NCBI GenBank assembly: GCA_003611745.1
Contig: RAYF01000022.1
Span: 28,463-92,462 of the forward strand
DNA from: a bacterium D16-36
Lineage (GTDB): Bacteria; Bacillota; Clostridia; Lachnospirales; Lachnospiraceae
Length of the DNA: 64,000 bases
Direction of reading: 5' to 3'
Position 1 is the stretch's first letter. Each line of letters opens with the position of its first letter. Both the position numbers and the translations under genes were made by a program. Of the stretch, positions 15,536 to 23,934 are shown piece by piece. Below the pieces are notes generated by a model. That model was not told where the DNA came from. It ran no database searches and worked only from the letters and a program-made list of their open reading frames with translations.

Positions 15536-17680
15536 CTACATAATATCGTCAATATCTTTTATGATAATCCCTGACACAGGCGGACAGGTTACATTGATAT
15601 AACCGTTCTCCACCACATACATCTGCGTCTCGTCAGTATACCCTTCCCGGTTAGTCATAAACAGGCGCGCCATCCTGTTTTGGTAGGTTACTCCAAGCCT
15701 CCAGACCGGGATAGAAGCATGGCGTTCATCCTCGCCGCGGTTTATAATTACTACCACCCTATCCCGCTTGTCAAAGCGCCCAAAACTGATAAGGTTATAT
15801 TCGCCCAGAAGGAACAGGATAGATCCCGTCTTAATCACCTCATAATCCTTATGGATACGGATTAACGACTTATGGTATTCAATCAAGTCCTTATCTTCCC
15901 TGCCCCACGGATATGTCCGCCTGTTATCCGGATCTGTCCAGCCACATACTCCGGCTTCATCTCCATAATAGATGGTCGGCGCTCCGGGCCATGTCATCTG
16001 AATCATAACACCCTGACGGAAAACTGCCATATCAATTCCCATATTGGCTGCTTCCGGCCCCCTTGAATTTGTCCTGCCTACCTGACTGTTTGTTCTGGTC
16101 AGGAAACGGGAATGGTCGTGGTTTGACAGCTCATTCATCGCTACCTGAAGCGAATAGGTACAAAATCTGGTCATATTGTGGCGCATGGAGCCAAAAAATG
16201 CATCTGCATTTCCTTTTAAATCATCGCGGTATTCATCGCTGTGCTTCTCTACGCCGGTCAAAAACCATGTGATCGGCTCCATAAAGGCATCGTAGTTCAT
16301 TACCGTATCCCACTGGTCGCCCTGAAGCCAGCCTGTCGGATCCCCATAATGCTCTGCAAGTACAATCGCATTAGGATTTGCCTCTTTGACCGCTTTTCTA
16401 AACTCCTGCCAGAAATAATGGTTGTACCCCACAGAATGCCCAAGGTCAGCCGCCACGTCAAGACGCCATCCATCTACATTGTACGGCGGAGAAACCCACT
16501 TTTTCGCAATATACATAACATAGTCAAATAATTCTGAAGATTCCTCATAATTGAGTTTTGGAAGCGTATCATGCCCCCACCACCCGTCGTAGTAAGGATT
16601 GTACGGCCACATATCCTCAAAAAATTTAAAGTAATTCTTATACGGGCTTTCCCTGTCTACAAACGCACCTTTCTCGTATCCCGGCGCATTTTCATAGATA
16701 CATTCCCTGTCAAGCCATTTATTAAAAGAGCCACAATGGTTAAACACGCCGTCCAGAATCACCTTCATGCCGCGCCGGTGCACTTCCTCCACAAACTCGG
16801 CAAAAAGTTGGTTGGTTGCTTCCAGATTCTCCTTATCCGTTACACGGCAGATATACTTTGTTGCTGATTTGTTTGGATGCTCACTGTCGCAGATCAGCTG
16901 CCCATTTTCCCCACGCTTTAGTAATTCCCCTTCATCCTTGACAATCCTTCCAATATGCGGGTCAATATAGTCGTAATCCTGACTGTCATATTTATGGTTG
17001 GAAGGCGATACAAAGATAGGGTTTAAATAAATAACTTCTACCCCCAGATCCTGCAGATAATCTAACTTCTGCATCACACCTGCGATATCGCCGCCATAAA
17101 ATTCCCGAACACCCATCTCAGCCGGATATTTATTCCAGTCCTTAACCTTCGTGGTTCCCTCACCGATATAGATATACTCATCATCCTCTACATCATTGCT
17201 TGTATCCCCATTGTAAAATCTATCAACATATATCTGGTAAAAAATAGCCCCCCTTGCCCAATTGGGTACCGTAAAGGACGGCGTAATCCAGAAATTATAA
17301 TAAGGTTCCACATTATCACATACACCTACGGAATTATAATAACAGGTCAGGTTCCCACAATGCACCTCAAAATAGTATTCTATACGGCTGGCCCCCAGTT
17401 GAATTCCCCCCTCATAGTAATCAAACAGCCTGTCATTTGATACTTTCCACATCAACTGCCGCTCTTCGCCATATACTAAATATACCTCATCAACATTTTC
17501 CCTGCCAGTGCGGATACGAAGTGTAACATAATCATTTTCCTTCGGCTCAGCAGGCAGGCGGTATGCGCTTGTTCCATCACTAAATAATGCCTGAGGGTTG
17601 AATATCGCTGTCAAATTATCAATATATAACTGGGTCTTCATTGACTTTGACATCTGGTATAACTGAACATTCAGATCCAT
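15536..17680 (-). CDS. GH13 alpha-glucan hydrolase, neopullulanase/cyclomaltodextrinase-like
   Basis: A 714-residue protein without a signal peptide, so probably intracellular. ATG 17680 is chosen because GGAGG lies five bases upstream. An N-terminal beta-sandwich (about 1-140) is followed by the GH13 barrel: Y-Q-I-Y-V-D-R-F near 150, G-G-D-I-A-G-V near 195, V-I-L-D-G-V-F-N-H-C near 310, nucleophile Asp in G-W-R-L-D-V near 403, acid Glu in V-L-A-E-H near 440, and the third Asp in S-N-H-D-H-S near 518. A C-terminal beta domain closes it. The enzyme should cut alpha-1,4 (and perhaps alpha-1,6) bonds in maltodextrin, pullulan or cyclodextrin. It is a single gene. Confidence 0.9.
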   Translation of the reverse strand: MDLNVQLYQMSKSMKTQLYIDNLTAIFNPQALFSDGTSAYRLPAEPKENDYVTLRIRTGRENVDEVYLVYGEERQLMWKVSNDRLFDYYEGGIQLGASRIEYYFEVHCGNLTCYYNSVGVCDNVEPYYNFWITPSFTVPNWARGAIFYQIYVDRFYNGDTSNDVEDDEYIYIGEGTTKVKDWNKYPAEMGVREFYGGDIAGVMQKLDYLQDLGVEVIYLNPIFVSPSNHKYDSQDYDYIDPHIGRIVKDEGELLKRGENGQLICDSEHPNKSATKYICRVTDKENLEATNQLFAEFVEEVHRRGMKVILDGVFNHCGSFNKWLDRECIYENAPGYEKGAFVDRESPYKNYFKFFEDMWPYNPYYDGWWGHDTLPKLNYEESSELFDYVMYIAKKWVSPPYNVDGWRLDVAADLGHSVGYNHYFWQEFRKAVKEANPNAIVLAEHYGDPTGWLQGDQWDTVMNYDAFMEPITWFLTGVEKHSDEYRDDLKGNADAFFGSMRHNMTRFCTYSLQVAMNELSNHDHSRFLTRTNSQVGRTNSRGPEAANMGIDMAVFRQGVMIQMTWPGAPTIYYGDEAGVCGWTDPDNRRTYPWGREDKDLIEYHKSLIRIHKDYEVIKTGSILFLLGEYNLISFGRFDKRDRVVVIINRGEDERHASIPVWRLGVTYQNRMARLFMTNREGYTDETQMYVVENGYINVTCPPVSGIIIKDIDDIM

Positions 17681-17784
17681 ACGAACCTCCACCATTACCT
17701 TTCGTTATTTTGACAATTCTTATATCTAATTATTTTAGACTATATTCCCACTCGTTACAAGGCATTTTAGAAAAATAAAATATA

Positions 17785-19218
17785 TTAATTCCCAATTCCT
17801 TTCGCATAAGTAAGCAAAATATCTTTTCTGTTGCGTGCCGGATCCTCAAGGACGTAATCTAATATACTTTTCAGAATTTTTCCAATCTCCGGTCCCGGCT
17901 CCATCCCAAGCTCGTTAATCAAATCACTGCCTGTAACCTGCAAATCCTTTAACTCCAGCGCCGCGCCGGACGCTATAACTTCTTTCCACAGTGCCGCCGC
18001 CTCCAGTATGCCCGCAAGCTTTGGCTCAAATGTGTCTGGATTTTGTGCCAGAATATCACTGATCTGTACAACGAAAAGCATCGGCATCAAATCCGCCCCT
18101 ATTTTTGCAAGGGTTTTCCTCATTGACTTTACAGTGCTGCCGTAATGGTAATCATGCCACCGGATTAGCCGCTTCGCTGTGGCAACTGTCTCATTATCAA
18201 AAGTAAGCCGCTTCAAAATCCTTGACGCCATCCCCTCACTTTCTTCCTGATGCCCGTAAAAATGCCCGACCCCCTTTTCATCTATCGTCATAGTTTCTGG
18301 CTTTCCTGCATCGTGCAGCAGCATAACGATACTGAGGATTAAGTGCTGCTTTTGGGTAAACTGCGATGTAAACTCCCCTGCCAGTTTCCTGATATTTTCC
18401 GGAACGATGCCGCTGTCCCATGTGCCGGAATACCTGCCAAATAAATAATTTAAAACCTCTACACTGCGGACAGCATGTTCCCCCACAGTATAAATATGAT
18501 GAGGATTTTTCTGCTCTGTCTCCATCATAATATCAAGCTCCGGAAGAAACACTTTTGTCATTCCGGTACGGTACGCCTCCCTTAATTGCCCTGCATCTTT
18601 TGATACCAGAAGTTTTGAAAGTTCTGTGCGGATACGCTCTGCACTAATATTTTTTAAGTTTCCCGCCCGCTCCACAATCGCCTGCCTTGTATTTTCTTCC
18701 ATCCGGAATCCCAACTGCCCTGAGAACCTGACCGCACGGAGCATCCGAAGGGCATCTTCGTCAAAACGCGCCCCGGCATCCCCCACACACCGTATCATAT
18801 GGGCCTTGATATCCTCCATGCCCATAAATTCATCTATCAGGCCTCTGGTATCATTATATGCCATCGCATTGATAGTAAAATCACGGCGTTCCAAATCCAG
18901 CCTCAGGTTATCTGTGAATTCTACAGAATTTGGGTGGCGGCTGTCTTCATATTCCCCATCAATACGGTAAGTCGTCACCTCATATCCTGTATGGTTAAGC
19001 AGAACCGTTACCGTCCCATGCTGTATCCCGGTATCTATCGTCTTCTTAAAAAGGTGCTTAATCTCCTGCGGCCTGGCTGATGTCGTAATATCCCAGTCCT
19101 GCGGAACCCTGCCAAGAACCTTATCCCTGATGCACCCCCCCACAGCATATGCCTCATACCCTGCTTTCTCTAATATATGAATAATCAGCGAAACATCTTC
19201 CGGCAACTTTATTATCAT
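17785..19218 (-). CDS. CCA-adding enzyme / poly(A) polymerase family with HD domain
   Basis: A 477-residue class II nucleotidyltransferase. The signature G-G-C-I-R-D is near residue 30, and the catalytic Asp pair is in D-W-D-I-T-T near 45. Then come the nucleotide-recognition R-R-D-F-T-I-N-A-M-A near 110, a helical neck, and an HD domain (L-L-H-D-A-G-K-P near 305, R-W-H-D-Y-H near 355). Family members add CCA to tRNA 3' ends or act as poly(A) polymerases; sequence alone does not separate these. ATG 19218 follows GTGGGG at a normal spacing; a start ten codons earlier is possible. Confidence 0.88.
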   Translation of the reverse strand: MIIKLPEDVSLIIHILEKAGYEAYAVGGCIRDKVLGRVPQDWDITTSARPQEIKHLFKKTIDTGIQHGTVTVLLNHTGYEVTTYRIDGEYEDSRHPNSVEFTDNLRLDLERRDFTINAMAYNDTRGLIDEFMGMEDIKAHMIRCVGDAGARFDEDALRMLRAVRFSGQLGFRMEENTRQAIVERAGNLKNISAERIRTELSKLLVSKDAGQLREAYRTGMTKVFLPELDIMMETEQKNPHHIYTVGEHAVRSVEVLNYLFGRYSGTWDSGIVPENIRKLAGEFTSQFTQKQHLILSIVMLLHDAGKPETMTIDEKGVGHFYGHQEESEGMASRILKRLTFDNETVATAKRLIRWHDYHYGSTVKSMRKTLAKIGADLMPMLFVVQISDILAQNPDTFEPKLAGILEAAALWKEVIASGAALELKDLQVTGSDLINELGMEPGPEIGKILKSILDYVLEDPARNRKDILLTYAKGIGN

Positions 19219-19362
19219 GACAATCCCCACTTCTTCCAGAAACGGCATGTAAATAGCACAATCATCTGCACAGCTGCCCTAAAAGTATAAAAACAACCCG
19301 CAGCGCCATTTAGCGCCAAAATACTGTTTAGCCCCAACATCATATTACTTGCATACCGTTCC

Positions 19363-19525
19363 TTAGGAGCTGTCAATAAATAACTTTTAAATAGTGCGTA
19401 GGATTTTTCTTCGAGAGTGCTGCTCAAAAATCAGGCGCATAGTGGGCTATGTAACTGATTTTTGAGTGGTGCTATCGGGGAAAAAGACAAGCGATATTAA
19501 AAGTTATTTTTGGACAGTTCCTTAT
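19363..19525. mobile_element. 163-bp imperfect palindromic element
   Basis: The left arm reads GGAGCTGTCAATAAATAAC and the right arm is its near-inverse (AAGTTATTTTTGGACAGTTCC). The similarity continues inward to AATCAG-GCG-CATAG / CTATG-TAA-CTGATT at the centre near 19445. Possible TTA duplications flank it. It holds no gene and lies between metK and the CCA-enzyme gene. The form is that of a non-autonomous foldback or MITE-like element. Confidence 0.6.
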
Positions 19526-19534
19526 GATACCGAA

Positions 19535-19559
19535 AGGGAATGCAGACTGCATTCCCTTA
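19535..19559. terminator. Terminator of metK
   Basis: A 12-bp perfect stem AAGGGAATGCAG / CTGCATTCCCTT with a one-base centre. It lies 53 bp past the metK stop and is followed on the minus strand by a short T stretch. Confidence 0.65.
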
Positions 19560-19611
19560 TCAGTAAACAATTTTCAAACACGCTCTAGTACAATCCATCA
19601 AACGCCATCTT

Positions 19612-20799
19612 TTATAAATATTTCTTTAACAATTCTGTCTTGTCTGTCCTCTCCCAAGGCAAATCCAGATCATTTCTTCCAAAATGCCCATAAGCAGCCG
19701 TCTGCTTATATATCGGACGGCGTAGGTCAAGCATCTTGATAATCCCTGCCGGGCGAAGGTCAAAGTTTTCACGGACAATCTCTTCCAATCTGCTGTCAGG
19801 GAGTTTTCCTGTGCCAAATGTATCAATCATAACAGAAGTCGGCTGTGCCACACCAATCGCATAGGACAGCTGAATCTCACAGCGCTTTGCAAGACCTGCC
19901 GCTACGATATTCTTAGCGACATACCTTGCTGCATAGGCAGCGCTTCTGTCCACCTTTGTACAGTCCTTGCCGGAGAATGCACCGCCGCCGTGACGCGCAT
20001 ATCCGCCGTATGTATCCACGATAATCTTACGGCCGGTCAGTCCGCTGTCGCCATTTGGTCCCCCGATTACAAAACGCCCTGTTGGGTTAATGAATATCTT
20101 TGTATTTTCATCTACTAATTCCTGCGGCAATACAGCATCGATAACATGCTTCCGGATATCCGTATGAATCTGTTCCTGCGTAATCTCTGCTGCATGCTGG
20201 GAAGAAATAACTACCGCATTGATATGTACCGGTTTATTATTTTCATCATATTCTACAGAAACCTGACTTTTTCCATCCGCACGCAGATATGGGAGTGTCC
20301 CATCTTTGCGGACCTCTGTCAATTTCTTTGCCAGTTTATGGGCAATAGCGATTGGGTACGGCATAAGCTCCTCTGTCTCGTCGGCAGCATATCCAAACAT
20401 CATGCCCTGATCCCCTGCGCCGATTGCCTCAATCTGCTCGTCAGACATTGCGTTTTCTTTGGCCTCAAGCGCCTTATCAACTCCGAGGGCAATGTCAGCA
20501 GACTGGTTGTCCAAAAGAATCTTGACTGTACAGGTATCACAGTTAAATCCCTTCATATCATCATCATAACCGATTTCACGGATTGTCTCGCGGACAATCT
20601 TCTCATAGTCCACAATCGCTTTTGTAGTTATCTCACCCATCACCATTACATAGTCTGTGGTGATAACTGTTTCGCAGGCTACACGGCTCATTGGATCCTG
20701 CGCCATTAAAGCATCCAAAATAGCATCTGATATGTTATCACAGATTTTATCCGGATGTCCTTCTGTAACTGATTCTGATGTAAATAAATGTTTCTCCAT
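19612..20799 (-). CDS. metK: S-adenosylmethionine synthetase
   Basis: A 395-residue enzyme that makes SAM from methionine and ATP. The start is ATG 20799 ([18 protein letters not shown]), with GAAAGAGGA upstream. Catalytic motifs are G-H-P-D-K near 16, [11 protein letters not shown] near 120 (methionine loop) and G-G-G-A-F-S-G-K-D near 270. Length is normal. The 5' leader contains a complete SAM-I riboswitch followed by a terminator, so high SAM should shut the gene off. Confidence 0.97.
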   Translation of the reverse strand: MEKHLFTSESVTEGHPDKICDNISDAILDALMAQDPMSRVACETVITTDYVMVMGEITTKAIVDYEKIVRETIREIGYDDDMKGFNCDTCTVKILLDNQSADIALGVDKALEAKENAMSDEQIEAIGAGDQGMMFGYAADETEELMPYPIAIAHKLAKKLTEVRKDGTLPYLRADGKSQVSVEYDENNKPVHINAVVISSQHAAEITQEQIHTDIRKHVIDAVLPQELVDENTKIFINPTGRFVIGGPNGDSGLTGRKIIVDTYGGYARHGGGAFSGKDCTKVDRSAAYAARYVAKNIVAAGLAKRCEIQLSYAIGVAQPTSVMIDTFGTGKLPDSRLEEIVRENFDLRPAGIIKMLDLRRPIYKQTAAYGHFGRNDLDLPWERTDKTELLKKYL

Positions 20800-20912
20800 G
20801 GTTATCCTCTTTCTGCGCTGCTTTAACGCATTTTCAAGCTTTGCGGCAAGCAGCGCAGACACAAAACTTGTTTAAAGAAACACTGTGGCCACAGCATCTC
20901 CCTATATGAATC

Positions 20913-20960
20913 AAAAAAAATCCGCCTTGCTAAAAAAGGAAATCTTTTTCAACAAAACGG
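20913..20960 (-). terminator. Expression-platform terminator of the SAM riboswitch
   Basis: On the minus strand the stem pairs CCG...TTGAAAAAG with CTTTTTTAGCAA...CGG, then a run of eight T (A8 at 20913-20920). It lies between the aptamer and metK, as expected for transcriptional control. Confidence 0.8.
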
Positions 20961-20978
20961 CTTGAAACATTGTCAACC

Positions 20979-21077
20979 CTCTTATTGATCGATTTCTCGC
21001 TGAGATTGGCACCTTCCATTGCTATGGGGTTGCCGTGGTTTCACAGAGCCTTCACTCTCCACCACTCTGAATAAGAG
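20979..21077 (-). promoter_or_regulatory. SAM-I (S-box) riboswitch aptamer
   Basis: Minus-strand leader of metK. The outer P1 helix is CTCTTATT ... AATAAGAG. Inside are the S-box consensus blocks AGTGGTGGAGAG, CTGTGAAACCACGGCAACC and GGTGCCAATCTCAGCGAGA, in the right order and spacing. It binds S-adenosylmethionine and favours the downstream terminator. A -10-like TATAAT sits just upstream (21095-21090), overlapping the palindrome TACTACGTAGTA (21094-21105); no good -35 box was seen. Confidence 0.93.
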
Positions 21078-21216
21078 TTATTTTATTAAATTATACTACG
21101 TAGTACAAAAATAGCTATGTGTATACTATAGCGCATGAAAGCATATCCGTCAATACCCATTTTTGACTCATGGAAATCAATTTTTATACTCGCAGGAATC
21201 ATTTTTCAAACACAGG

Positions 21217-22794
21217 CTAGCGTTTCCCATTAGCAGGCTCAACATTAACCTGTTTTCCCTTGATTTTTGCATGCTTCATCGCATCAATGACATCTGCAGC
21301 ATACTCCCGCGGCACTTCCACAAATGTGTAGTTGTCATACATATCAATAGCCCCGACGAGGTCGCCTTCCATCCCGGATTCACCGGCCACCGCGCCAAGA
21401 ACGTCACCAATACGGACTCTGTTCTTTTTACCTATATTGATAAAGAGACGTACCATGCCAGGTTCTGCCCCGGTATCGCCGAAATCTTCTTTTGCCAGTT
21501 CATTTGCTCCATTGTCCCCCATCTGCATCATCAGGAGGGCTGCTGCCATCTCCAGAGAGGAGTATTCCCGCTCGTCAAGGTGCTCCTCCAGAATATCTAT
21601 CATTTTTCCAAGGTTTTCACTCTCAATAATATCGCTTGCCCTCTCAAGGATTTTCTCTGCCTTGATATTTGTAATGTCATCTACAGAAGGAATCGGCTGG
21701 CGTTTAATCTTTGTCTTGCAATAACGCTGGATATCCTTTAATTTATATATCTCCCTGCCCACAACCAGAGTAAATGCACGGCCGCTGCGCCCCGCACGCC
21801 CGGTACGTCCAATCCTATGGACATAGTATTCGTCATCCTGCGGCACGTCATAGTTAAAAACAGCCTCGACATCGTCTACATCAATTCCCCTTGCTGCCAC
21901 ATCAGTAGCTACGAGGATATCTGTCCTGCCGTTCCGGAAGCCATTCATCACCCTGTCCCTCTGGGACTGTTTCATATCCCCGTGAAGCCCCTCCGCAAAG
22001 TATCCTCTTCCTTTTAAATCTTCCACTAACTCATCTACTTTCCGCTTCGTATTGCAGAAAATCAAAGACAGCTCCGGGTCGTACATATCCAGAAGCCGGG
22101 ATAACACTTCACTCTTCTTGCGGGGATTAACTTCATAGTAAAACTGGTCAATCTTAGGAACCGTCAGCTCTTTTTTGACGACTTTTACTGTCTCCGGCTC
22201 AACGAGGTAATTTTTTGCAATCTCTAAAATCGGCTTTGGCATTGTTGCAGAGAACAAAAGTGTCTGATGCTCCTGCGGCATTTTTTCTAACACCAGCTCA
22301 ATATCCTCACGGAATCCCATGTTTAACATCTCATCCGCTTCGTCCAGTACAACAGTCCCGACCTGCTCAAGCTTCAGCGTATGGCGGTTAATATGGTCAA
22401 TCACACGGCCGGGCGTACCGATAATAACCTGTACGCCGCCCTTGAGCGAACGAATTTGTTTAGAAATCTCCTGCCCTCCATAAATCGGCAGAACTTTAAT
22501 CCCGTGCATAAATTTGGCCAGACGCCTTACCTCATTGGCAGACTGGATAGCCAGTTCCCTCGTCGGACAGAGAACAACCGCCTGCAGTTTTTTATTGTGG
22601 GGGTCTACCCTCTGCAGCAAAGGGATGCCGAACGCCGCTGTCTTACCAGTACCAGTTTGGGCCTGTCCAATCATATCCTTTCCTTCCATCGCAATAGGAA
22701 TGGATTTTGCCTGAATCGGGCTTGCCTGCTCAAACCCCATCTCTGTAACTGCTTTCATTATTCTTGGATCTAAAGATAATTCTTCAAAATTCAT
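21217..22794 (-). CDS. DEAD-box RNA helicase with DbpA-type RNA-binding C-terminus
   Basis: A 525-residue ATP-dependent RNA helicase. ATG 22794 is chosen because GAGG lies six bases upstream; the earlier ATG overlaps it. The motifs are in order: Q motif near 24, motif I A-Q-T-G-T-G-K-T near 45, P-T-R-E-L near 78, D-E-A-D near 150, S-A-T near 181, then the helicase C domain with D-V-A-A-R-G-I-D near 294 and H-R-I-G-R-T-G-R-A-G near 320. The last about 75 residues (R-L-F-I-N-I-G-K-K-N-R ... V-E-V-P) match the DbpA/CsdA RNA-binding domain. It probably acts in ribosome assembly or RNA decay, like CshA or DeaD. Confidence 0.92.
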   Translation of the reverse strand: MNFEELSLDPRIMKAVTEMGFEQASPIQAKSIPIAMEGKDMIGQAQTGTGKTAAFGIPLLQRVDPHNKKLQAVVLCPTRELAIQSANEVRRLAKFMHGIKVLPIYGGQEISKQIRSLKGGVQVIIGTPGRVIDHINRHTLKLEQVGTVVLDEADEMLNMGFREDIELVLEKMPQEHQTLLFSATMPKPILEIAKNYLVEPETVKVVKKELTVPKIDQFYYEVNPRKKSEVLSRLLDMYDPELSLIFCNTKRKVDELVEDLKGRGYFAEGLHGDMKQSQRDRVMNGFRNGRTDILVATDVAARGIDVDDVEAVFNYDVPQDDEYYVHRIGRTGRAGRSGRAFTLVVGREIYKLKDIQRYCKTKIKRQPIPSVDDITNIKAEKILERASDIIESENLGKMIDILEEHLDEREYSSLEMAAALLMMQMGDNGANELAKEDFGDTGAEPGMVRLFINIGKKNRVRIGDVLGAVAGESGMEGDLVGAIDMYDNYTFVEVPREYAADVIDAMKHAKIKGKQVNVEPANGKR

Positions 22795-22825
22795 AATCTT
22801 CCTCATTTCTATAATATATTAAGAC

Positions 22826-22889
22826 AAAAAGGGCACAGACTTCGCTTGTGCCAGTGTACCGCTACGTAATGAGAACTCTCCTAATAAGC
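22826..22889 (-). repeat. Dispersed 3'-end repeat, copy 2
   Basis: This begins with the same AAAAAGGGCACAGACTTCGC block as the copies at 6791 and 26866 and ends with the related GAGAACTCTCCTAATA. The middle is different and instead resembles the centre of the 29.4-30.1 kb palindrome (GTACCGCTACGTAATGAGA against GTACCGCTGCGTTATGAGA). Confidence 0.65.
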
Positions 22890-22895
22890 AAAAAA

Positions 22896-22929
22896 GAACC
22901 GCTCCTAAAAATCAGGAACGGTTTTTTTC
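22896..22929. terminator. Terminator, both strands
   Basis: Stem AACCG-C-TCCT / AGGA-A-CGGTT with one mismatch, flanked by A run on the left and T7 on the right. It lies between the PRTase-like gene and the helicase. Confidence 0.65.
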
Positions 22930-23071
22930 TGATTCTATTCGTAACAAAAGGGGAAAAATGCATCTGCTGGAAATAGCATACCTTACATTTGCCTTAACTA
23001 TAACACACTTCTGCCACATTGTAAATACTTTTTTTCAAATTTTTTGAAAAAAATGCAAATATTGATAGCAA

Positions 23072-23114
23072 ATGCCCCCGCAACGCCTTGCATAACAGGC
23101 ATTACGGGGGCGCA
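23072..23114 (-). terminator. Hairpin after PRTase-like gene
   Basis: A long GC-rich stem (ATGCCCCCG ... CGGGGGCGCAT, extended inward by GCC/GGC), starting about 36 bp past the stop of the gene at 23151. The T run is weak. It probably acts with the hairpin at 22896. Confidence 0.6.
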
Positions 23115-23150
23115 TATCCAAAAACAGCCTACAGTATACTGTTTTTATAA

Positions 23151-23792
23151 TTATAGTTTGGAATAACCAAACCCATTTACTACTGCTTCTATTTTCATCC
23201 CTTTCTTGCAGAATGGGCAGTCTGCCTTCGGAAATGCCTGATAGCTTGTCACAACTTCAGCATCAAATAAAGAATGCACCTTTATGCCGTTTACGGAGTC
23301 AACTGTACTAAAAATAGAACCAATTCCTTCTATAATCCCGCCATAATACTGAATCCCCTCCATACTCCTTTTAATGGTTTCTCCAGTAGTAGTAGTGGCA
23401 AGCAAAAGGACGATATGCTTTCCTGCAATCATATTTTTGGTGTTATCACGGAAAATAATCTGATTGTCGCGGCTCTGCTCCGGTGAATTTACATACACTG
23501 TCTTATGCTGGTTTGTGGAAGTAATATGCTCTTTTTCGAATTCTTTCGCCAGAAAAGCCCCAATCACTTCTGTCCCATCCATACACACAACAGTATCTAC
23601 GTAATTCAGATGCCCAAGTTTGCGCGCCAGAATCCTGGCGGCTTCCTCCGCCTCCCCGATACGCGACCGGATACCTGTCACATCAATATAAAAATTGATA
23701 TGCGAATTGCTAGTTGCAAAATGCCCCGGAATAGCATGTAAAGCAAGCTTATTGCTCTCCCGCGCATAAAATTTCACAATACGTTGTTCCAT
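23151..23792 (-). CDS. Phosphoribosyltransferase-like protein (PRTase fold)
   Basis: A 213-residue protein. The start is ATG 23792 with AAGGGG seven bases upstream. The likely PRPP-binding loop is I-V-L-L-L-A-T-T-T-T-G-E-T near 135-147; the usual two acidic residues before the Thr/Gly part are replaced by Leu-Ala. A C-terminal C-P-F-C-K-K-G could bind metal. Such proteins are often labelled orotate phosphoribosyltransferase, but the altered loop makes that doubtful. No pyrimidine genes are nearby. It stands alone between terminators. Confidence 0.6.
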   Translation of the reverse strand: MEQRIVKFYARESNKLALHAIPGHFATSNSHINFYIDVTGIRSRIGEAEEAARILARKLGHLNYVDTVVCMDGTEVIGAFLAKEFEKEHITSTNQHKTVYVNSPEQSRDNQIIFRDNTKNMIAGKHIVLLLATTTTGETIKRSMEGIQYYGGIIEGIGSIFSTVDSVNGIKVHSLFDAEVVTSYQAFPKADCPFCKKGMKIEAVVNGFGYSKL

Positions 23793-23934
23793 AATCAATC
23801 CCCTTTCCAAAATATACAAGTCTCCAAAGCTCTATAATTATCTTATTCTTTTTTTATCCAGATAGCAAGTATCTAACAACATTTTTTTAGACAAGCTGGA
23901 CAAACCGTTATTTTTCAAAATGTACGCTGTCTTG

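Noticed and set aside
20146..20709. 187-codon plus-strand frame opposite metK
   Set aside because: Antisense to a well-conserved metK frame, with no ribosome binding site and no recognisable protein.
21163..21741. 192-codon plus-strand frame opposite the helicase C-terminus
   Set aside because: Shadow of the DEAD-box gene; composition is unlike a real protein.
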